Shown here one piece after another: positions 43,572 to 53,508 of a stretch of 64,000 nt of DNA. The notes below the pieces were generated by a model that saw only the letters and a program-made list of their open reading frames with translations, was not told the origin of the DNA and did no database searches. This DNA is from an uncultured Methanoregula sp. (GTDB taxonomy: Archaea > Halobacteriota > Methanomicrobia > Methanomicrobiales > Methanospirillaceae). The position numbers and the translations under genes were made by a program. The stretch is taken from positions 186,001-250,000 of the forward strand of contig NZ_OY763919.1 of the NCBI RefSeq assembly GCF_963667735.1. The letters are read 5' to 3'. The stretch's first letter is position 1; each line of letters starts with the position of its first letter.

Positions 43572-44534
43572 TTATCCCGCGGTTTTTTTATCCATGCGGG
43601 AAGCGAGAGTGTCATCAGAGGTTGTGACCGAGACGGTTGTTGACGAAATAGTAATTGTATCTTCTTTTTCGATAGTGGCAAGGATCAACTCGCTCAGCCG
43701 GGATCGCAGAGTCCTGCGGGTGCGGGCATCGGAAATGTAGCGCACATCCAGGGTAATCCAATTGTCTGTGAGGGTAATGTAAGCTGACGGTTCAACAACT
43801 TTCTTTGGCAGGTAATAATTTTCACCAATACGTTCGATCTCTTCATCCGCCTGCTTTGTCATTGAAGCGGTTTCTTTGATAATAATTCCAAGGATGAGAT
43901 CTTTTGCACGTTTCCAGTCGCTGTCATAGGTCAGGGGTATTGAGATCTCGTCCCAGACAAACGAATGGTCACGGGTGTAATTGTACATGGCCTGATTCAT
44001 CACAAAGCCATTGGGTATGAAAAGCAGGCGCCCCGAGGGCTGGTCCCCGGAAACCCAGCCCCGTATCTCCATGAGCGTCGTGTTCATGATACCAATGTCC
44101 ATTACGTCCCCATACTTGTCGTCAATGGATATCCTGTCGCCGACACGGTACATGCTGGAGATAATAATCAGGAAACCCCCGACAAAATTCTTAAACACAT
44201 CCTGCAGGGCAAAGGCAATCGCGGCACCAATGATCCCGTATGACACAATAAGGGATGACGTGTCAGTAACCCAGATCCGCAGGCAGAGGACCAGGATGAA
44301 AACAATTGACAGTATTGAAATGGCCTTGTTTGCGGTGTACCGGGTTTTCAGGTCGGCGATTCTCCGGACAAGAAATATTCCGATAATAACCGGGAAAATC
44401 AGATACGTGGCTGTCAGGACAATTGAGGTGGAGAAAAGATCCATGACAACCGGATCGTTGATCACGTGCGCAGCTGCGCCCAGCCCTGCCGACAGGAGGA
44501 GAAGCGCAGAAAAAATAAGCAGTTGCCGTTTCAT
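43572..44534 (-). CDS. MscS-family mechanosensitive channel
   Basis: Small-conductance mechanosensitive channel of 320 residues. Four N-terminal helices precede the pore helix AIAFALQDVFKNFVGGFLIIIS and the beta domain (YRVGDRISIDDKYGDVMDIGIMNTTL). A 35-residue insertion, GWVSGDQPSGRLLFIPNG, interrupts the beta domain just before the FIPNG motif, where MscS normally has VxVPN. The ATG at 44534 has an AGGTC site; a TTG at 44573 is possible. Third gene of an ATPase-MscS-MscS run on this strand, 104 bases from the second. Confidence 0.88.
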   Translation of the reverse strand: MKRQLLIFSALLLLSAGLGAAAHVINDPVVMDLFSTSIVLTATYLIFPVIIGIFLVRRIADLKTRYTANKAISILSIVFILVLCLRIWVTDTSSLIVSYGIIGAAIAFALQDVFKNFVGGFLIIISSMYRVGDRISIDDKYGDVMDIGIMNTTLMEIRGWVSGDQPSGRLLFIPNGFVMNQAMYNYTRDHSFVWDEISIPLTYDSDWKRAKDLILGIIIKETASMTKQADEEIERIGENYYLPKKVVEPSAYITLTDNWITLDVRYISDARTRRTLRSRLSELILATIEKEDTITISSTTVSVTTSDDTLASRMDKKTAG

Positions 44535-44638
44535 GACCTGATTCCTGTAACCTTTCTCTTCTCTCTTTTTCAATTATAAAAAATACCTCCTCAAAACCCC
44601 GGTAAACTCCGGTGATGAATGAGGAATGACAGATACGG

Positions 44639-45490
44639 TTATGGTTTATTTGGCGGGAACTGCCCGCTCAAATCGCCCGGTGGGGGAACAAACGACGGTG
44701 GACGGATCCCCGCTTTTTTAAATTCGGCCCATGTTCTCCGGGTCACTTCAGACTTGAACTCGAACTCCCGCCGGAGGTCGTTCACGTATCCCTTTGCACG
44801 GACGCGCTTGTAAAAGGGAAAATCCTCGAATAAGATGGTGTAGGTATATTTCTTTGAGATTATCACGTACTTTGACGTAACAAGAGCATCTTTTAAGATC
44901 TTCATTGCTGTTTTTGCATCAGAATCCGGGTGGATAAAGAGATCAATCACGACCATCATGGCCAGGTCCCCGGCGTTCCCGCTGGTTACCGGCAGGCTGA
45001 AGATAGAGTAGTTCGGCACCGACACCAGTTCATCGGCAGGGGTCTGGATACGCGTGGCACGGATACCAATGTCTTTTACTTCCCCGTACTTGTCGCCGAT
45101 TGTAACCTTGTCCCCTATCTGATACGGTTTTTCAAAGATGATTACGATGCCTCCCACGATGTCAGCAAAGAGATCTTTTAAGCCAAACCCGATCGCAGCA
45201 CCAAAAAGCCCCGAGAATGCGATCATCTGGGTGAGTGACGGTTCGATGACAGCGAGAACAATATAATAAAGTGCAAGCGCGTAGACAAGGAGTTTCAGCA
45301 GGGGGATGATCAGAGTCACCGATGTCCGGTACCAGCCTATCCGCTCCGAAACATGGACAAGGATGAAACTGAGCAGGTAACCCAGGACATAGGCAATGAT
45401 GATGATAAAAACAACATACATGATCAGGTTGGCATCGATGGTTTTTATCGGGAGGTCTGCCGTTACATTGGAGAGCAGGGTATCGGCCAT
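44639..45490 (-). CDS. MscS-family channel coupled to the upstream ATPase
   Basis: MscS-type channel of 283 residues. Three helices precede the pore helix FGAAIGFGLKDLFADIVGGIVI and the beta domain EKPYQIGDKVTIGDKYGEVKDIGIRATRI, followed by VSVPNYSI. The C-terminal alpha-beta domain ends with a proline-rich tail (RPPSFVPPPGDL). The ATG at 45490 lies two bases after the stop of the ATPase gene and has a GGTGA site inside that gene, so channel and ATPase are translated together. Confidence 0.88.
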   Translation of the reverse strand: MADTLLSNVTADLPIKTIDANLIMYVVFIIIIAYVLGYLLSFILVHVSERIGWYRTSVTLIIPLLKLLVYALALYYIVLAVIEPSLTQMIAFSGLFGAAIGFGLKDLFADIVGGIVIIFEKPYQIGDKVTIGDKYGEVKDIGIRATRIQTPADELVSVPNYSIFSLPVTSGNAGDLAMMVVIDLFIHPDSDAKTAMKILKDALVTSKYVIISKKYTYTILFEDFPFYKRVRAKGYVNDLRREFEFKSEVTRRTWAEFKKAGIRPPSFVPPPGDLSGQFPPNKP

Positions 45491-45492
45491 GG

Positions 45493-46530
45493 TCACCACA
45501 ACCTGCGGGTCTTCTTAAGGTAATCTGTCACCGGGCCAAGGGCAAGGGCCTCGACATTGTAATAGCCTGCACTTTCCCAGACAACGCCCTGCTGGACAAG
45601 ACGGTAAAGCACACGCTCAATATTCATCTCGGATCCGGCAATTGCGGAAAGATCTTTTGCATGCAGGGATCCCATGGACAGGATGAGGGAAAGGATAAAT
45701 GATTCATCCGTGTCAAGCGATATGGAAAACGGGGTCTCGGTAATCGCGTTTAATGAAATTACATTATCTTTCAGGCTGTTCTTCCAGATCAGGATCGCAA
45801 CTCCGTAATTTCCCTCCGCTATACGGTTGATCTTTTCAAAAATTACATCCTCTATTGAGATCTGTACATGTTTTTTCCTTGGCAGTTTCCGCAGCATCAA
45901 AGTAAAATTCAGCTTTATGAACGGGATTGAAATGTCGGTTACAGTCAGCGGCAGCCGTACCGTACGGTGAATTACCGAGAAAAACATCGAGCGCTCTGCA
46001 ACTCCCTCGTCCACGAAGCGGATATCCCCGGGTTTGTACCGTGACAGGATCATCTGTTTGAGAACCGGGGTGTCCATCTTGGTTAAGGTAACGATAGTGG
46101 GGAAATATGCATCAAGATTCATAACTGCCGAGAGGTACTGCCAGCTGAAGATGTTCCACGTTGTGATGAAGAGCTTTTTTGACGTGATCTGCATGCGCAG
46201 GAATGTATCAAGAGCATCAAATCCCCCGATAATCCGTGTCGCAAGAAACTGGCAGTTGTCGATCAGAATAATATCACTGGTCAGAGCAGAGAAATCCGAA
46301 AGGATGGATTGTGTCACAACCGATTCCAGGGCCAGGTAGTGTACCTTGTTCCCGTAAAGGCGCAGGATCTCGGAAACAATTGTCGAACTGCCTCCCATTT
46401 GTTCTGCAACTATGGCAATATGGGATGGTGAGCCGGATCCAGAGCGTTCGATAGCCTCAGTTATTGTTTTTAATTCCAGTTCATAGCCGATGACGGGGCT
46501 CTTGGAAACGGAATTTTCCTCTCCGGTCAT
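45493..46530 (-). CDS. degenerate AAA-type ATPase with winged-helix C terminus, MscS partner
   Basis: Soluble protein of 345 residues with a fold suggestive of AAA/STAND ATPases. After VIGYELELKTITEAIERSG, a form typical of ORC/Cdc6-like and archaeal ATPases, the expected Walker A reads AEQMGGSSTIVSEIL, lacking the GKT/S lysine, and the Walker B reads SDIILIDNCQFL with a single acidic residue. The C-terminal 80 residues look like a winged helix (LSLILSMGSLHAKDLSAIAGSEMNIERVLYRLVQQGVVWESAGYY). It probably binds nucleotide weakly or not at all and acts as a sensor or scaffold. Its stop is two bases from the MscS start. Confidence 0.72.
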   Translation of the reverse strand: MTGEENSVSKSPVIGYELELKTITEAIERSGSGSPSHIAIVAEQMGGSSTIVSEILRLYGNKVHYLALESVVTQSILSDFSALTSDIILIDNCQFLATRIIGGFDALDTFLRMQITSKKLFITTWNIFSWQYLSAVMNLDAYFPTIVTLTKMDTPVLKQMILSRYKPGDIRFVDEGVAERSMFFSVIHRTVRLPLTVTDISIPFIKLNFTLMLRKLPRKKHVQISIEDVIFEKINRIAEGNYGVAILIWKNSLKDNVISLNAITETPFSISLDTDESFILSLILSMGSLHAKDLSAIAGSEMNIERVLYRLVQQGVVWESAGYYNVEALALGPVTDYLKKTRRLW

Positions 46531-46627
46531 ATTCAGCCAGTCCTACTAGTGAAGATATACGGGGGATTATTAAAGTATATGCAGAAACTGCTCGTTTTTC
46601 CCACGGTCGGATGAATCTGTACCTGTT

Positions 46628-47359
46628 TCATTCTGTCCGGGTAATCCGGTATTCTATGAGTTCTCCCTGATCGAACACTTTAATCCCGACGGGCCTGCCC
46701 AGACAATACTCTTGCATACGCTGCTGGTAAACCCCGGGATCATGCATGAGATCACACAATGTAAAATATTCGTGAATGGTTTCAAGGAAGGATATCTGCT
46801 GATTGAGAAATGCGTTTTCATACTCCTTGATCTCCCGGGCAATCAACAGGCATTCTTCAGGAGACGGAGTCTGATCGTATCGCCCGTGTTCGTTTTTGTG
46901 TGCGAACTGTTTCCAGACAACCTGCTCCGGAGTGTCAGCGCTGCGGCGGAGCATATGGGGATACATGCGGCAACCGGAAAACCTCCGATCGTAGATTTTG
47001 CATTTCCCGTTTTTGAGAAACCAACAGGATCCGATACCATCATTTCTCATTTTGAGCGCATACCCGGAAACATATAACATACCGTTCTGGTCACAGAATT
47101 CCGGGTCCGGCGCAGGTTCAAGGGCGGCAGGATCGATCTTTTTTACTTCCGTTACATCGTGATCCAGCAGAAAGATATGCGGGTTGACTGCCCTGGTACA
47201 GCACTTCCCGCAGCAGTCGCACCGGAACCGGGTTTTCTTAACTTCAATCGCAAGACGTTCAAGCGGGAATGCGAACAGCCGGTTTCGCTCCTGCATCAGG
47301 GCAACGATCTGGTACGGAAGCGGGATATCCGGGGCGGGTTTCATCAGATTACGCTTCAT
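46628..47359 (-). CDS. YkgJ-family cysteine cluster protein
   Basis: Protein of 243 residues of the YkgJ/Fe-S or zinc cysteine-cluster family. The N-terminal group CDCCGKCCTRAVNPHIFLL and the later SCWFLKNGKCKIYDRRFSGCRMYP are the hallmark. The start at 47359 overlaps the end of the DUF6544-like gene by 11 bases and follows GGGGAAG; the longer upstream frame is shadow. Function unknown; it is the last gene of an MscS-DUF6544-YkgJ operon. Confidence 0.85.
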   Translation of the reverse strand: MKRNLMKPAPDIPLPYQIVALMQERNRLFAFPLERLAIEVKKTRFRCDCCGKCCTRAVNPHIFLLDHDVTEVKKIDPAALEPAPDPEFCDQNGMLYVSGYALKMRNDGIGSCWFLKNGKCKIYDRRFSGCRMYPHMLRRSADTPEQVVWKQFAHKNEHGRYDQTPSPEECLLIAREIKEYENAFLNQQISFLETIHEYFTLCDLMHDPGVYQQRMQEYCLGRPVGIKVFDQGELIEYRITRTE

Positions 47360-48206
47360 TTTTCTTCCCCGTATGGTCAAGACCGATTTCCGCAATCGAA
47401 TATTCGAAAAAAGCCTGTTCTCCCCCGGGAAGGATGAATTCGGACGCAATCTCCAGAGGAATTTGATAACCCCGCATTTCGGAATAGGATGAGAACCTGC
47501 ACTCAACGGGGCCCGGAACCGGTCCGCCTGTTGACTGATGCAGTTTTTTATCTATGCCAGCACTCTCAATCATGCCCCTTTTATTGAAACGGACAATGGC
47601 TTCGGCTGAGTGTTCCCCGTCATGGATAATTGCCTTTGCGGTCAACTCGTCAATATTTTCCCACCGGATAATATCTGAAGAACAATGGATCATCGGGAAA
47701 ACGGGCATCCATGCCAGGTACCGGAAAAGGGAAGAGGTTTTGATCTCCGGGTCATGCGAATTGTTCAGCGGGATGAGCGAGAACAGGTTGAGATTCATTC
47801 CTGCGTCATGGCTGACATAATAGTCAAGGGATTCAAGCCATATACCGGGAGCATAGGAAATTGTCGTATGCCATACAAAACCCGGTGTGGCAAGGGAGAA
47901 AAACGCCTCGCCTCCCATTGCCATCCACCGCCCGCTTTTCCCGAACCGCATCCTGCCGGTATGCCGGAAATGGATGTAACCGACCGGATTACGGTTTGTA
48001 CCCGTTGCCCATGCACAATATCGTGCCACCGGTTCGGGCATTAAGGGTGTCCGCATGGTTGCTGGCAGCGGTGCGTTATGGATGACCAGGCGGAGATCGC
48101 GGCTCTTTTCCGCAACCATAATCGAGAAAACCTCATGCCCGGTGACAATTATGAAGATGAAGATGACAATCCACAGGATGAATCCGCAAATCAGCTCTTC
48201 GTACAT
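47349..48206 (-). CDS. DUF6544-like membrane-anchored protein
   Basis: Protein of 285 residues with one N-terminal membrane helix (5-29). The rest matches the DUF6544/DUF6920 pattern: PVARYCAWATGTNRNPVGYIHFRHTGRMRF, GRWMAMGGEAFFSLATPGFVWHTTI, DYYVSHDAGMNLNLFSLIPL, SSLFRYLAWMPVFP. The gene overlaps the MscS stop by one base and the YkgJ start by 11, so the three are one translational unit. I know no function for this family; the soluble part seems to be outside the membrane. Confidence 0.72.
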   Translation of the reverse strand: MYEELICGFILWIVIFIFIIVTGHEVFSIMVAEKSRDLRLVIHNAPLPATMRTPLMPEPVARYCAWATGTNRNPVGYIHFRHTGRMRFGKSGRWMAMGGEAFFSLATPGFVWHTTISYAPGIWLESLDYYVSHDAGMNLNLFSLIPLNNSHDPEIKTSSLFRYLAWMPVFPMIHCSSDIIRWENIDELTAKAIIHDGEHSAEAIVRFNKRGMIESAGIDKKLHQSTGGPVPGPVECRFSSYSEMRGYQIPLEIASEFILPGGEQAFFEYSIAEIGLDHTGKKNEA

Positions 48207-49249
48207 CAGCAGGCACCCGGCTCCCTCATCCTGATATCCACCTGCCGGAACGGGATCTCGATCTTCTTATCGGCGAATCTGGTGGCGATGCGGCTGTTCA
48301 CATAATCCTGGACATCCCATGCATAATCATAATTGCTGGTCCAGAGGATGAGCTGCCCGTTGAGGCTGGATTCCCCGAATTCAAGAAAATAAACCGATGG
48401 TGCAGGATCGGTGATAACCCAGGGGGTCTTCTCCGCAGCCTCCCGGGCAATGGAAAGAAGGATCTCTTTTACTTTTCCCATATCGGATCCATAGGCAACC
48501 GAGAACGGGATCCGGACTTTCATCTTCAGGTCCGGCATGGCGTAATTGATGACAACACTGGATGTAACTGTGGAATTCGGGACTGTGACAATCTGGCTGT
48601 CCAGGGTTCTGATCCTGGTACTCCGGGGGCCGATACTCAGAACATCGCCAAAAAACGTATCGATTTTTACCCGGTCGCCAATCTTGAACGGTTTGTCCAT
48701 GGCAATTATCGCTCCACCAAAGAAATTTCCCAGAATATCCTGCACAGCAAGGGCGATGGCAAGCCCGGCGATACCGGCACCGGCAAGGAATGGCGTGATA
48801 TCGATTTTAAAGTCAGCAAGAATCAGCAGGAATGCCACGAACCAGATCAGGTACCGGGCTGCGATTTCCAGTATCGGAATGAGCCGGTCATCGAGATCGG
48901 TCTCCGTTTTATCGGCAATCTGGATTCCATACGTATGTATCAGGTTGTAGGAGAAGACCGAAACAATCCATGCACCGAACAGGATAAAGACTGCATTGAT
49001 GACCTGATCGGTGATGAGCCAGTTCATCGATTCAGGAACGATATCAAAAGAAGTAAGGGCGACATAGAGCGACAGGATAATGATGGCAACAACGAGGGGG
49101 GTACCAATGGCCATAAGGATGATGTCATCCAGTTTTGTATCCGTGGCATCCGCTCTCTTCTTCAGCCACCGGATGATAACATGTGCAAAACCTGCAAGAA
49201 CCAGGCCGGTGATTACGGTTATCGCAGCATAGAAAAAACCGTGATCCAT
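48206..49249 (-). CDS. MscS-family mechanosensitive channel
   Basis: Third MscS homologue, 347 residues, with four to five helices before the pore helix AGIAGLAIALAVQDILGNFFGG (close to the E. coli MscS TM3 pattern) and beta domain DKPFKIGDRVKIDTFFGDVLSIGPRSTRI, then VTVPNSTVTSSVVINY. The C-terminal domain is of normal length. It lets solutes out when turgor rises. It heads the DUF6544-YkgJ unit and stands 41 bases after the acetyl-beta-lysine gene ablB on the same strand, linking release and synthesis of osmolytes. Confidence 0.92.
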   Translation of the reverse strand: MDHGFFYAAITVITGLVLAGFAHVIIRWLKKRADATDTKLDDIILMAIGTPLVVAIIILSLYVALTSFDIVPESMNWLITDQVINAVFILFGAWIVSVFSYNLIHTYGIQIADKTETDLDDRLIPILEIAARYLIWFVAFLLILADFKIDITPFLAGAGIAGLAIALAVQDILGNFFGGAIIAMDKPFKIGDRVKIDTFFGDVLSIGPRSTRIRTLDSQIVTVPNSTVTSSVVINYAMPDLKMKVRIPFSVAYGSDMGKVKEILLSIAREAAEKTPWVITDPAPSVYFLEFGESSLNGQLILWTSNYDYAWDVQDYVNSRIATRFADKKIEIPFRQVDIRMREPGAC

Positions 49250-49290
49250 CCGGGATCACCATCCCTGAAGATTAACCAGGATAATCCGGC

Positions 49291-50145
49291 TCATGGATTC
49301 CCCACCTCCAGCGTTTTGTACCAGACATTCATGCTCTCCACCGAACCGCAGATGTTGGTATTATTGGGAAGCAGGCCGCCGTACCGGTATCCCGCTTCGG
49401 CGAATATTGCATTGATCGGCCCGAAACCCGCCCGGCAGATCGTGTAGGCAAGCAGAATCCCTTCTTTTTTCATATCGGTCTCCATGGCATGGAGAAGCAG
49501 ACTTGCAAAGCCACGGCCCCGGAAAAGCGGACCTGTTGCAAAATCGGTCACTTCAACATTCCGGTTCCCGTAATCGATATCGCAGGACGCAACTGCGGAC
49601 AAGAGGTGGGATTTTTTTATCACGTAATACCGGACTGATCCCTGCATCGTCTCACGGATGTAATCGGGGTCAATGATGGGAAACGGGTATGTCCTGAAGA
49701 CATTGCGGTAGATCGCTGCAATATCCGCAGCATCACCTGCATGGGCATGCATGAGTGAGAACCCATCCGGCAACGAGTGAGGGGTCCGTTCACCGGAATA
49801 CCCAAAGGCTGCCGAAAGTGTATCGGCAATTTTTGCCTCATCGGGAATCATCTTCCGGGCCGGATTCGTATATTTCGCCATGAACACTGCCGATTCTTTG
49901 CCCTGGAAGAAGAACGGGACTGTTGCTTCCGTGATATACCCGGCGCTGGAAAAAATTTCCACCGCGGATTCCGGCACCTTGACAAAGATTTTGGAATATC
50001 CTTCTTTATGGGCAATATCATCGGCAAACCGGATGATGTCCGGAATCTCTTCCATGGCCAGTTTCATGACATAGACCCGGTTGTTGAAATGGCCGTGCTG
50101 GATAATGCTCCTGCCCCGGTGGAGGACAACATCACATGTTTTCAT
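49291..50145 (-). CDS. ablB: beta-lysine N-acetyltransferase
   Basis: GNAT acetyltransferase of 284 residues that acetylates beta-lysine to N-epsilon-acetyl-beta-lysine, a compatible solute of methanogens. The N-terminal half is specific to AblB ([22 protein letters not shown]-like region); the C-terminal half is the GNAT fold with [28 protein letters not shown] binding acetyl-CoA and [13 protein letters not shown] afterwards. Its start lies inside the 3' end of ablA (14-base overlap), so the two steps are coupled. Confidence 0.9.
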   Translation of the reverse strand: MKTCDVVLHRGRSIIQHGHFNNRVYVMKLAMEEIPDIIRFADDIAHKEGYSKIFVKVPESAVEIFSSAGYITEATVPFFFQGKESAVFMAKYTNPARKMIPDEAKIADTLSAAFGYSGERTPHSLPDGFSLMHAHAGDAADIAAIYRNVFRTYPFPIIDPDYIRETMQGSVRYYVIKKSHLLSAVASCDIDYGNRNVEVTDFATGPLFRGRGFASLLLHAMETDMKKEGILLAYTICRAGFGPINAIFAEAGYRYGGLLPNNTNICGSVESMNVWYKTLEVGNP

Positions 50146-51592
50146 CGTGCCTCCGTTCCATCCGGTCGGTATTTTCCGGAATCAGGGTCGTGGTCTCATC
50201 GTAATCGGCGAGCAGTTTTGCCACACCTACAATCTTTGATTCATCGGCGCGGCTGATATTCAGCTGGAGTTTGCAGGCTATGCAGTCACCATTGCAGAAG
50301 ATGCGTTCATAGTGTGCCGGTTCCTGGTACGTGCAGATCATTCCCTCGTAATTCCGGAGCACGACCTTGTGGACCGACCAGGTCAGCAGGTAGTTGGGAA
50401 ATACCGGGATCTTTCCCCCACCGCCGGGTGCATCAACTACATAACGCGGAACGGCAAATCCGCTCGTGTGGCCGATCAGGTTCTCCATGATCTCGATCCC
50501 TTTGGATATCGGGGTACGGAAATGGCTGATACCTTCCGAGAGATCGCATTGGTACAGGTAGTACGGGCGGATGCGGTTCCTGACAAGCTGGTGGACGAGC
50601 TCTTTCATGATCCTGGGGCAGTCGTTGATGCCTGCAAGGAGAACGGACTGGTTGCCGAGCGGGATACCGGCATCGGCAAGTCTGGCCACGGCAGCCTGGG
50701 CAGAAAGGGTCATCTCTTTTGGATGATTGAACTGCATGTTGACCCAGAGCGGGTGGTGCTTTTTCAGCACTGCAACCAGTTCATCCGTTACCCTGAACGG
50801 CAGGACTACCGGGACCCTCGTTCCGATACGTATCACTTCGACATGGGGGATGGCCCGGATCTCCGTTAAGATCCAGTCCAGGTAATCGTCGCTGAGCATG
50901 AACGGGTCTCCCCCGGAGAGGAGGACATCCCGGATCTGCGGGTTTTTCCGGATGTAATCGATCCCTTCGAGAATTTTCGTCCGGTCCGGGATCGAATCCC
51001 GGTCACCCACTTTGCGTTTCCTTGTGCAATGACGGCAGTACATAGCGCAGGTGTTGCTGACGAGGAAGAGGACCCGGTCCGGGTAGCGGTGGGTGATGCA
51101 GTCGCACGGGCTGTCCTTGTCTTCTGCCAGCGGATCTGCAAGTTCGTAATTTTCAACAATCAGTTCAGCGGGAGATGGAAAGGCCTGTTTGAATATCGGA
51201 TCGTTTTTGTAATCGTCCACATCGATGAGCGAGAGATAATACGGTGTTATACTGAACGGAAACTTCTCGATGGTTTTTTTAAGTTCTTCCCGTTCACCAG
51301 GACTGAATTTAATTCCCAGTAACTGCTGGAAGGTATCGATATCCCGGACCACGTGCCGGACCTGCCAGCGCCAGTCTTTCCAGTATTCCGGAGTATTCTC
51401 TGGTTCCGGGCACTTCTGGATCAGTGCCGGATCGCCATGGGCTTCAGCTCCCTGGTAGTGCCCTTTAAAGATTGAGACAAGATCCTTAACGGTACTTTTC
51501 ACATCTTTTTTCAGGTCCGAAAACCGTCTTGCAGGATCCAGCGGCGGCAGCGTCTGCCGGGTCCGGTCGGGGATGTCGGGAGCAGTTGTCAT
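50132..51592 (-). CDS. ablA: lysine 2,3-aminomutase
   Basis: Radical SAM, PLP-dependent enzyme of 486 residues that turns L-lysine into beta-lysine. The cluster motif CAMYCRHC is in a 4Fe-4S radical SAM context ([21 protein letters not shown]), followed by [19 protein letters not shown] and [13 protein letters not shown]-terminal CxxxxxCxxC-type group ([11 protein letters not shown]) fits metal-dependent dimerisation in the family. The ATG at 51592 is chosen; a frame start at 51619 overlaps the second kamA-like gene. Likely induced by salt together with ablB. Confidence 0.93.
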   Translation of the reverse strand: MTTAPDIPDRTRQTLPPLDPARRFSDLKKDVKSTVKDLVSIFKGHYQGAEAHGDPALIQKCPEPENTPEYWKDWRWQVRHVVRDIDTFQQLLGIKFSPGEREELKKTIEKFPFSITPYYLSLIDVDDYKNDPIFKQAFPSPAELIVENYELADPLAEDKDSPCDCITHRYPDRVLFLVSNTCAMYCRHCTRKRKVGDRDSIPDRTKILEGIDYIRKNPQIRDVLLSGGDPFMLSDDYLDWILTEIRAIPHVEVIRIGTRVPVVLPFRVTDELVAVLKKHHPLWVNMQFNHPKEMTLSAQAAVARLADAGIPLGNQSVLLAGINDCPRIMKELVHQLVRNRIRPYYLYQCDLSEGISHFRTPISKGIEIMENLIGHTSGFAVPRYVVDAPGGGGKIPVFPNYLLTWSVHKVVLRNYEGMICTYQEPAHYERIFCNGDCIACKLQLNISRADESKIVGVAKLLADYDETTTLIPENTDRMERRHDENM

Positions 51593-51606
51593 CTCTTCTG
51601 ACCCCC

Positions 51607-52731
51607 TTAAAACAACCATACTTTTTTCGGCTCGAAGTCGGTCTGCGCGTGACGATAATCATCGAACCACCGGGCCATCGGGTTTGCATGAAAAACCATG
51701 AACTTCCCGATATTAGCCGGATGGGCAGCCTGGTGATACCGCATGAAGACATGACCTGCAGTCTTCCCGACGATCTCGATCTTTCCGGTTGCATGGGACA
51801 TGACAAAACGTGCCCGTTTCGCAAGACCTGAACAGGCCTGATACGATTTCTGGAGAATCTCGTAGGATTGTTCGACCGGTATCTGGAAGAGATGGTTGCC
51901 GGTCGTTGGCCGGCACTGGAAGACATAATACGGCGAGATACCTGCAAAAGACAACTGGCGGAAGAGAGTGGTCAGGGTTTCCGGCTCATCATTGATCCCG
52001 TTCAGGATGGGGGTCTGGTTGACAACGATGACGCCGGCTTTTCGGAGCGCCTCGGCGGCTTGTCTTGAAACCTCGGTCAGCTCGCGGGGATGGTTGAAAT
52101 GCGCCATCAGGTAAATGCGTTTTTCCGGGGTACTGTATCGCGAAAGGAGACCGAGAAGGTCGGGATCATTGAGGATTCGGTACGGGTTATAGGCAAGCAT
52201 CTTGCTGCCGATCCGGATAATGCTTACATGCGGGATCTTCCGGAGTTCTCTGAGGACCGGTTCGATCTGCCGGGTTTCGAGCATGAGGGGATCGCCACCG
52301 GTCAGGAGGACGTTGGTGATCTCCGGGTGTTCCCGGATGTACCCGATATTCTCGGAAACATCTTTTACCGTCTCGCGCTCGCAGGACATGAAAAGGCGTT
52401 TGCGGAAACAGAAGCGGCAGATACCGGCGCAGACATCGGTGAGGAGAAGAAGGCCGGTCTGATCATATTTATGCTGCAGGCCGGGTTTTTTTGTATACTT
52501 TTTTTCACACGAAGGATCCGCTGATCCTCCGGATGTAAGTTCCCGTATATCGGGAACAATGATCCTGCGCAGCGGATCGTGCCCGTCCTTCCAGTCGATG
52601 AGCGAGAGGTAATATTCATTGGAACGGAACGGGAACTGGTCCGTTACCGTCTCCATCTTCTCCCGCTCTTTGGGAGCAAGCCCGACCATATTGTCAAGCT
52701 CTGAAACTGATGTAACGTATTTGATGTTCAT
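51607..52731 (-). CDS. second KamA-family radical SAM aminomutase-like protein
   Basis: Protein of 374 residues, paralogous to AblA but shorter, lacking about 90 residues at the N terminus and the C-terminal cysteine group. The cluster motif is [14 protein letters not shown], followed by [20 protein letters not shown] and [18 protein letters not shown], so the radical SAM core is intact. It could act on glutamate or lysine, or help the AblA reaction. The ATG at 52731 has a GAGGTGA site; a GTG at 52740 lies within that site. First gene of the ablA-ablB run, 15 bases upstream of ablA. Confidence 0.85.
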   Translation of the reverse strand: MNIKYVTSVSELDNMVGLAPKEREKMETVTDQFPFRSNEYYLSLIDWKDGHDPLRRIIVPDIRELTSGGSADPSCEKKYTKKPGLQHKYDQTGLLLLTDVCAGICRFCFRKRLFMSCERETVKDVSENIGYIREHPEITNVLLTGGDPLMLETRQIEPVLRELRKIPHVSIIRIGSKMLAYNPYRILNDPDLLGLLSRYSTPEKRIYLMAHFNHPRELTEVSRQAAEALRKAGVIVVNQTPILNGINDEPETLTTLFRQLSFAGISPYYVFQCRPTTGNHLFQIPVEQSYEILQKSYQACSGLAKRARFVMSHATGKIEIVGKTAGHVFMRYHQAAHPANIGKFMVFHANPMARWFDDYRHAQTDFEPKKVWLF

Positions 52732-53072
52732 ATGATTCACCTCGGTTTTGGGGGGAAAACTCTTACCCTTAAGAGGGCAGGGGTCGAGCGGTGCGGAAAA
52801 TTTCCAGGAATTATTAACAGAAATTGATGGTAACCAAGTGCACCACTCAGTAAACGTTTTTTTGGGGCTTATCCTTTAAACCCTTTCTGATATTCCCCGT
52901 TTGTAGAACGGAAACGGCAAACAGGCCCCGGATATTGCTCTGATTTCACAACCGTTGCGGGTTGTTTCTTACACACTTGCCGGAAAAACCAAAACAAAGA
53001 TCGCAAGAATTTTCACTATATCATTGAATACGTAAAGATCTATACCGGCTTCAATAACCAACGGAGGAGCCC
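52732..53072. other. 341-bp divergent control region between the osmolyte operon and 4TM genes
   Basis: The promoter of the aminomutase operon should lie in 52740-52830, where AT-rich GTTAATAATTCC (read on the minus strand, near 52812) is TATA-like. On the plus strand CACTATATCATTGAATACG (about 53015-53033) is a TATA-like box before the 4TM gene, whose ATG has a strong GGAGGAG site. A related sequence, ATAATATCGTTGAATC, stands before the proton ATPase gene. No gene is supported here. Confidence 0.45.
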
Positions 53073-53462
53073 ATGCCCCCTGCCCGACACCATAAATCGT
53101 CTCCGCTGACAAAGGTACTCAGTTCTCTTTCATCAGATCTGGGTCTTGTGATGGTGATCGCACTAATCCTTGTTGCGGTCTACCTTGCCGATACGATCAC
53201 TCCGCTGGGAGAACCGATCTGGGTTCTATATTTTATTCCCCTTGTCCTCTCTTACTGGTCAAACCGGTTATATGCAATTCCAACCGTTTGTGTTGTAACC
53301 CTGCTCTTCCTGATTGGCGGTTTTATTGTCTCCCCGCAGGGAGGAGTGTCCGTATCCCAGGCCATCATTTACCGGTTCACGTTTTTTGTTACCTTCATCG
53401 GGTTGTCGCTGGTTCTCTGGGCAGTACGCCGGCAGCGGATCCTTGAAGACAATTTAACCTGA
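53073..53462 (+). CDS. stand-alone four-helix membrane sensor module
   Basis: Membrane protein of 129 residues with about four helices. The segment DTITPLGEPIWVLYFIPLVLSYWSNRLYAIP is the pattern found at the N terminus of many archaeal and bacterial sensor kinases, but here the protein stops right after the last helix (RRQRILEDNLT), where a PAS or kinase domain would start. It is a tandem paralogue of the next gene. Either a free sensory subunit or the remains of a kinase. Confidence 0.72.
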   Translation: MPPARHHKSSPLTKVLSSLSSDLGLVMVIALILVAVYLADTITPLGEPIWVLYFIPLVLSYWSNRLYAIPTVCVVTLLFLIGGFIVSPQGGVSVSQAIIYRFTFFVTFIGLSLVLWAVRRQRILEDNLT

Positions 53463-53508
53463 CGATTCTTTGTCACCATTCGGAATTACCTGAAAAACGG
53501 AGTGTTTT

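Noticed and set aside
43439-43627. Small plus-strand ORF between kup and mscS
   Set aside because: No family match by eye, and its 3' end lies opposite the mscS coding sequence.
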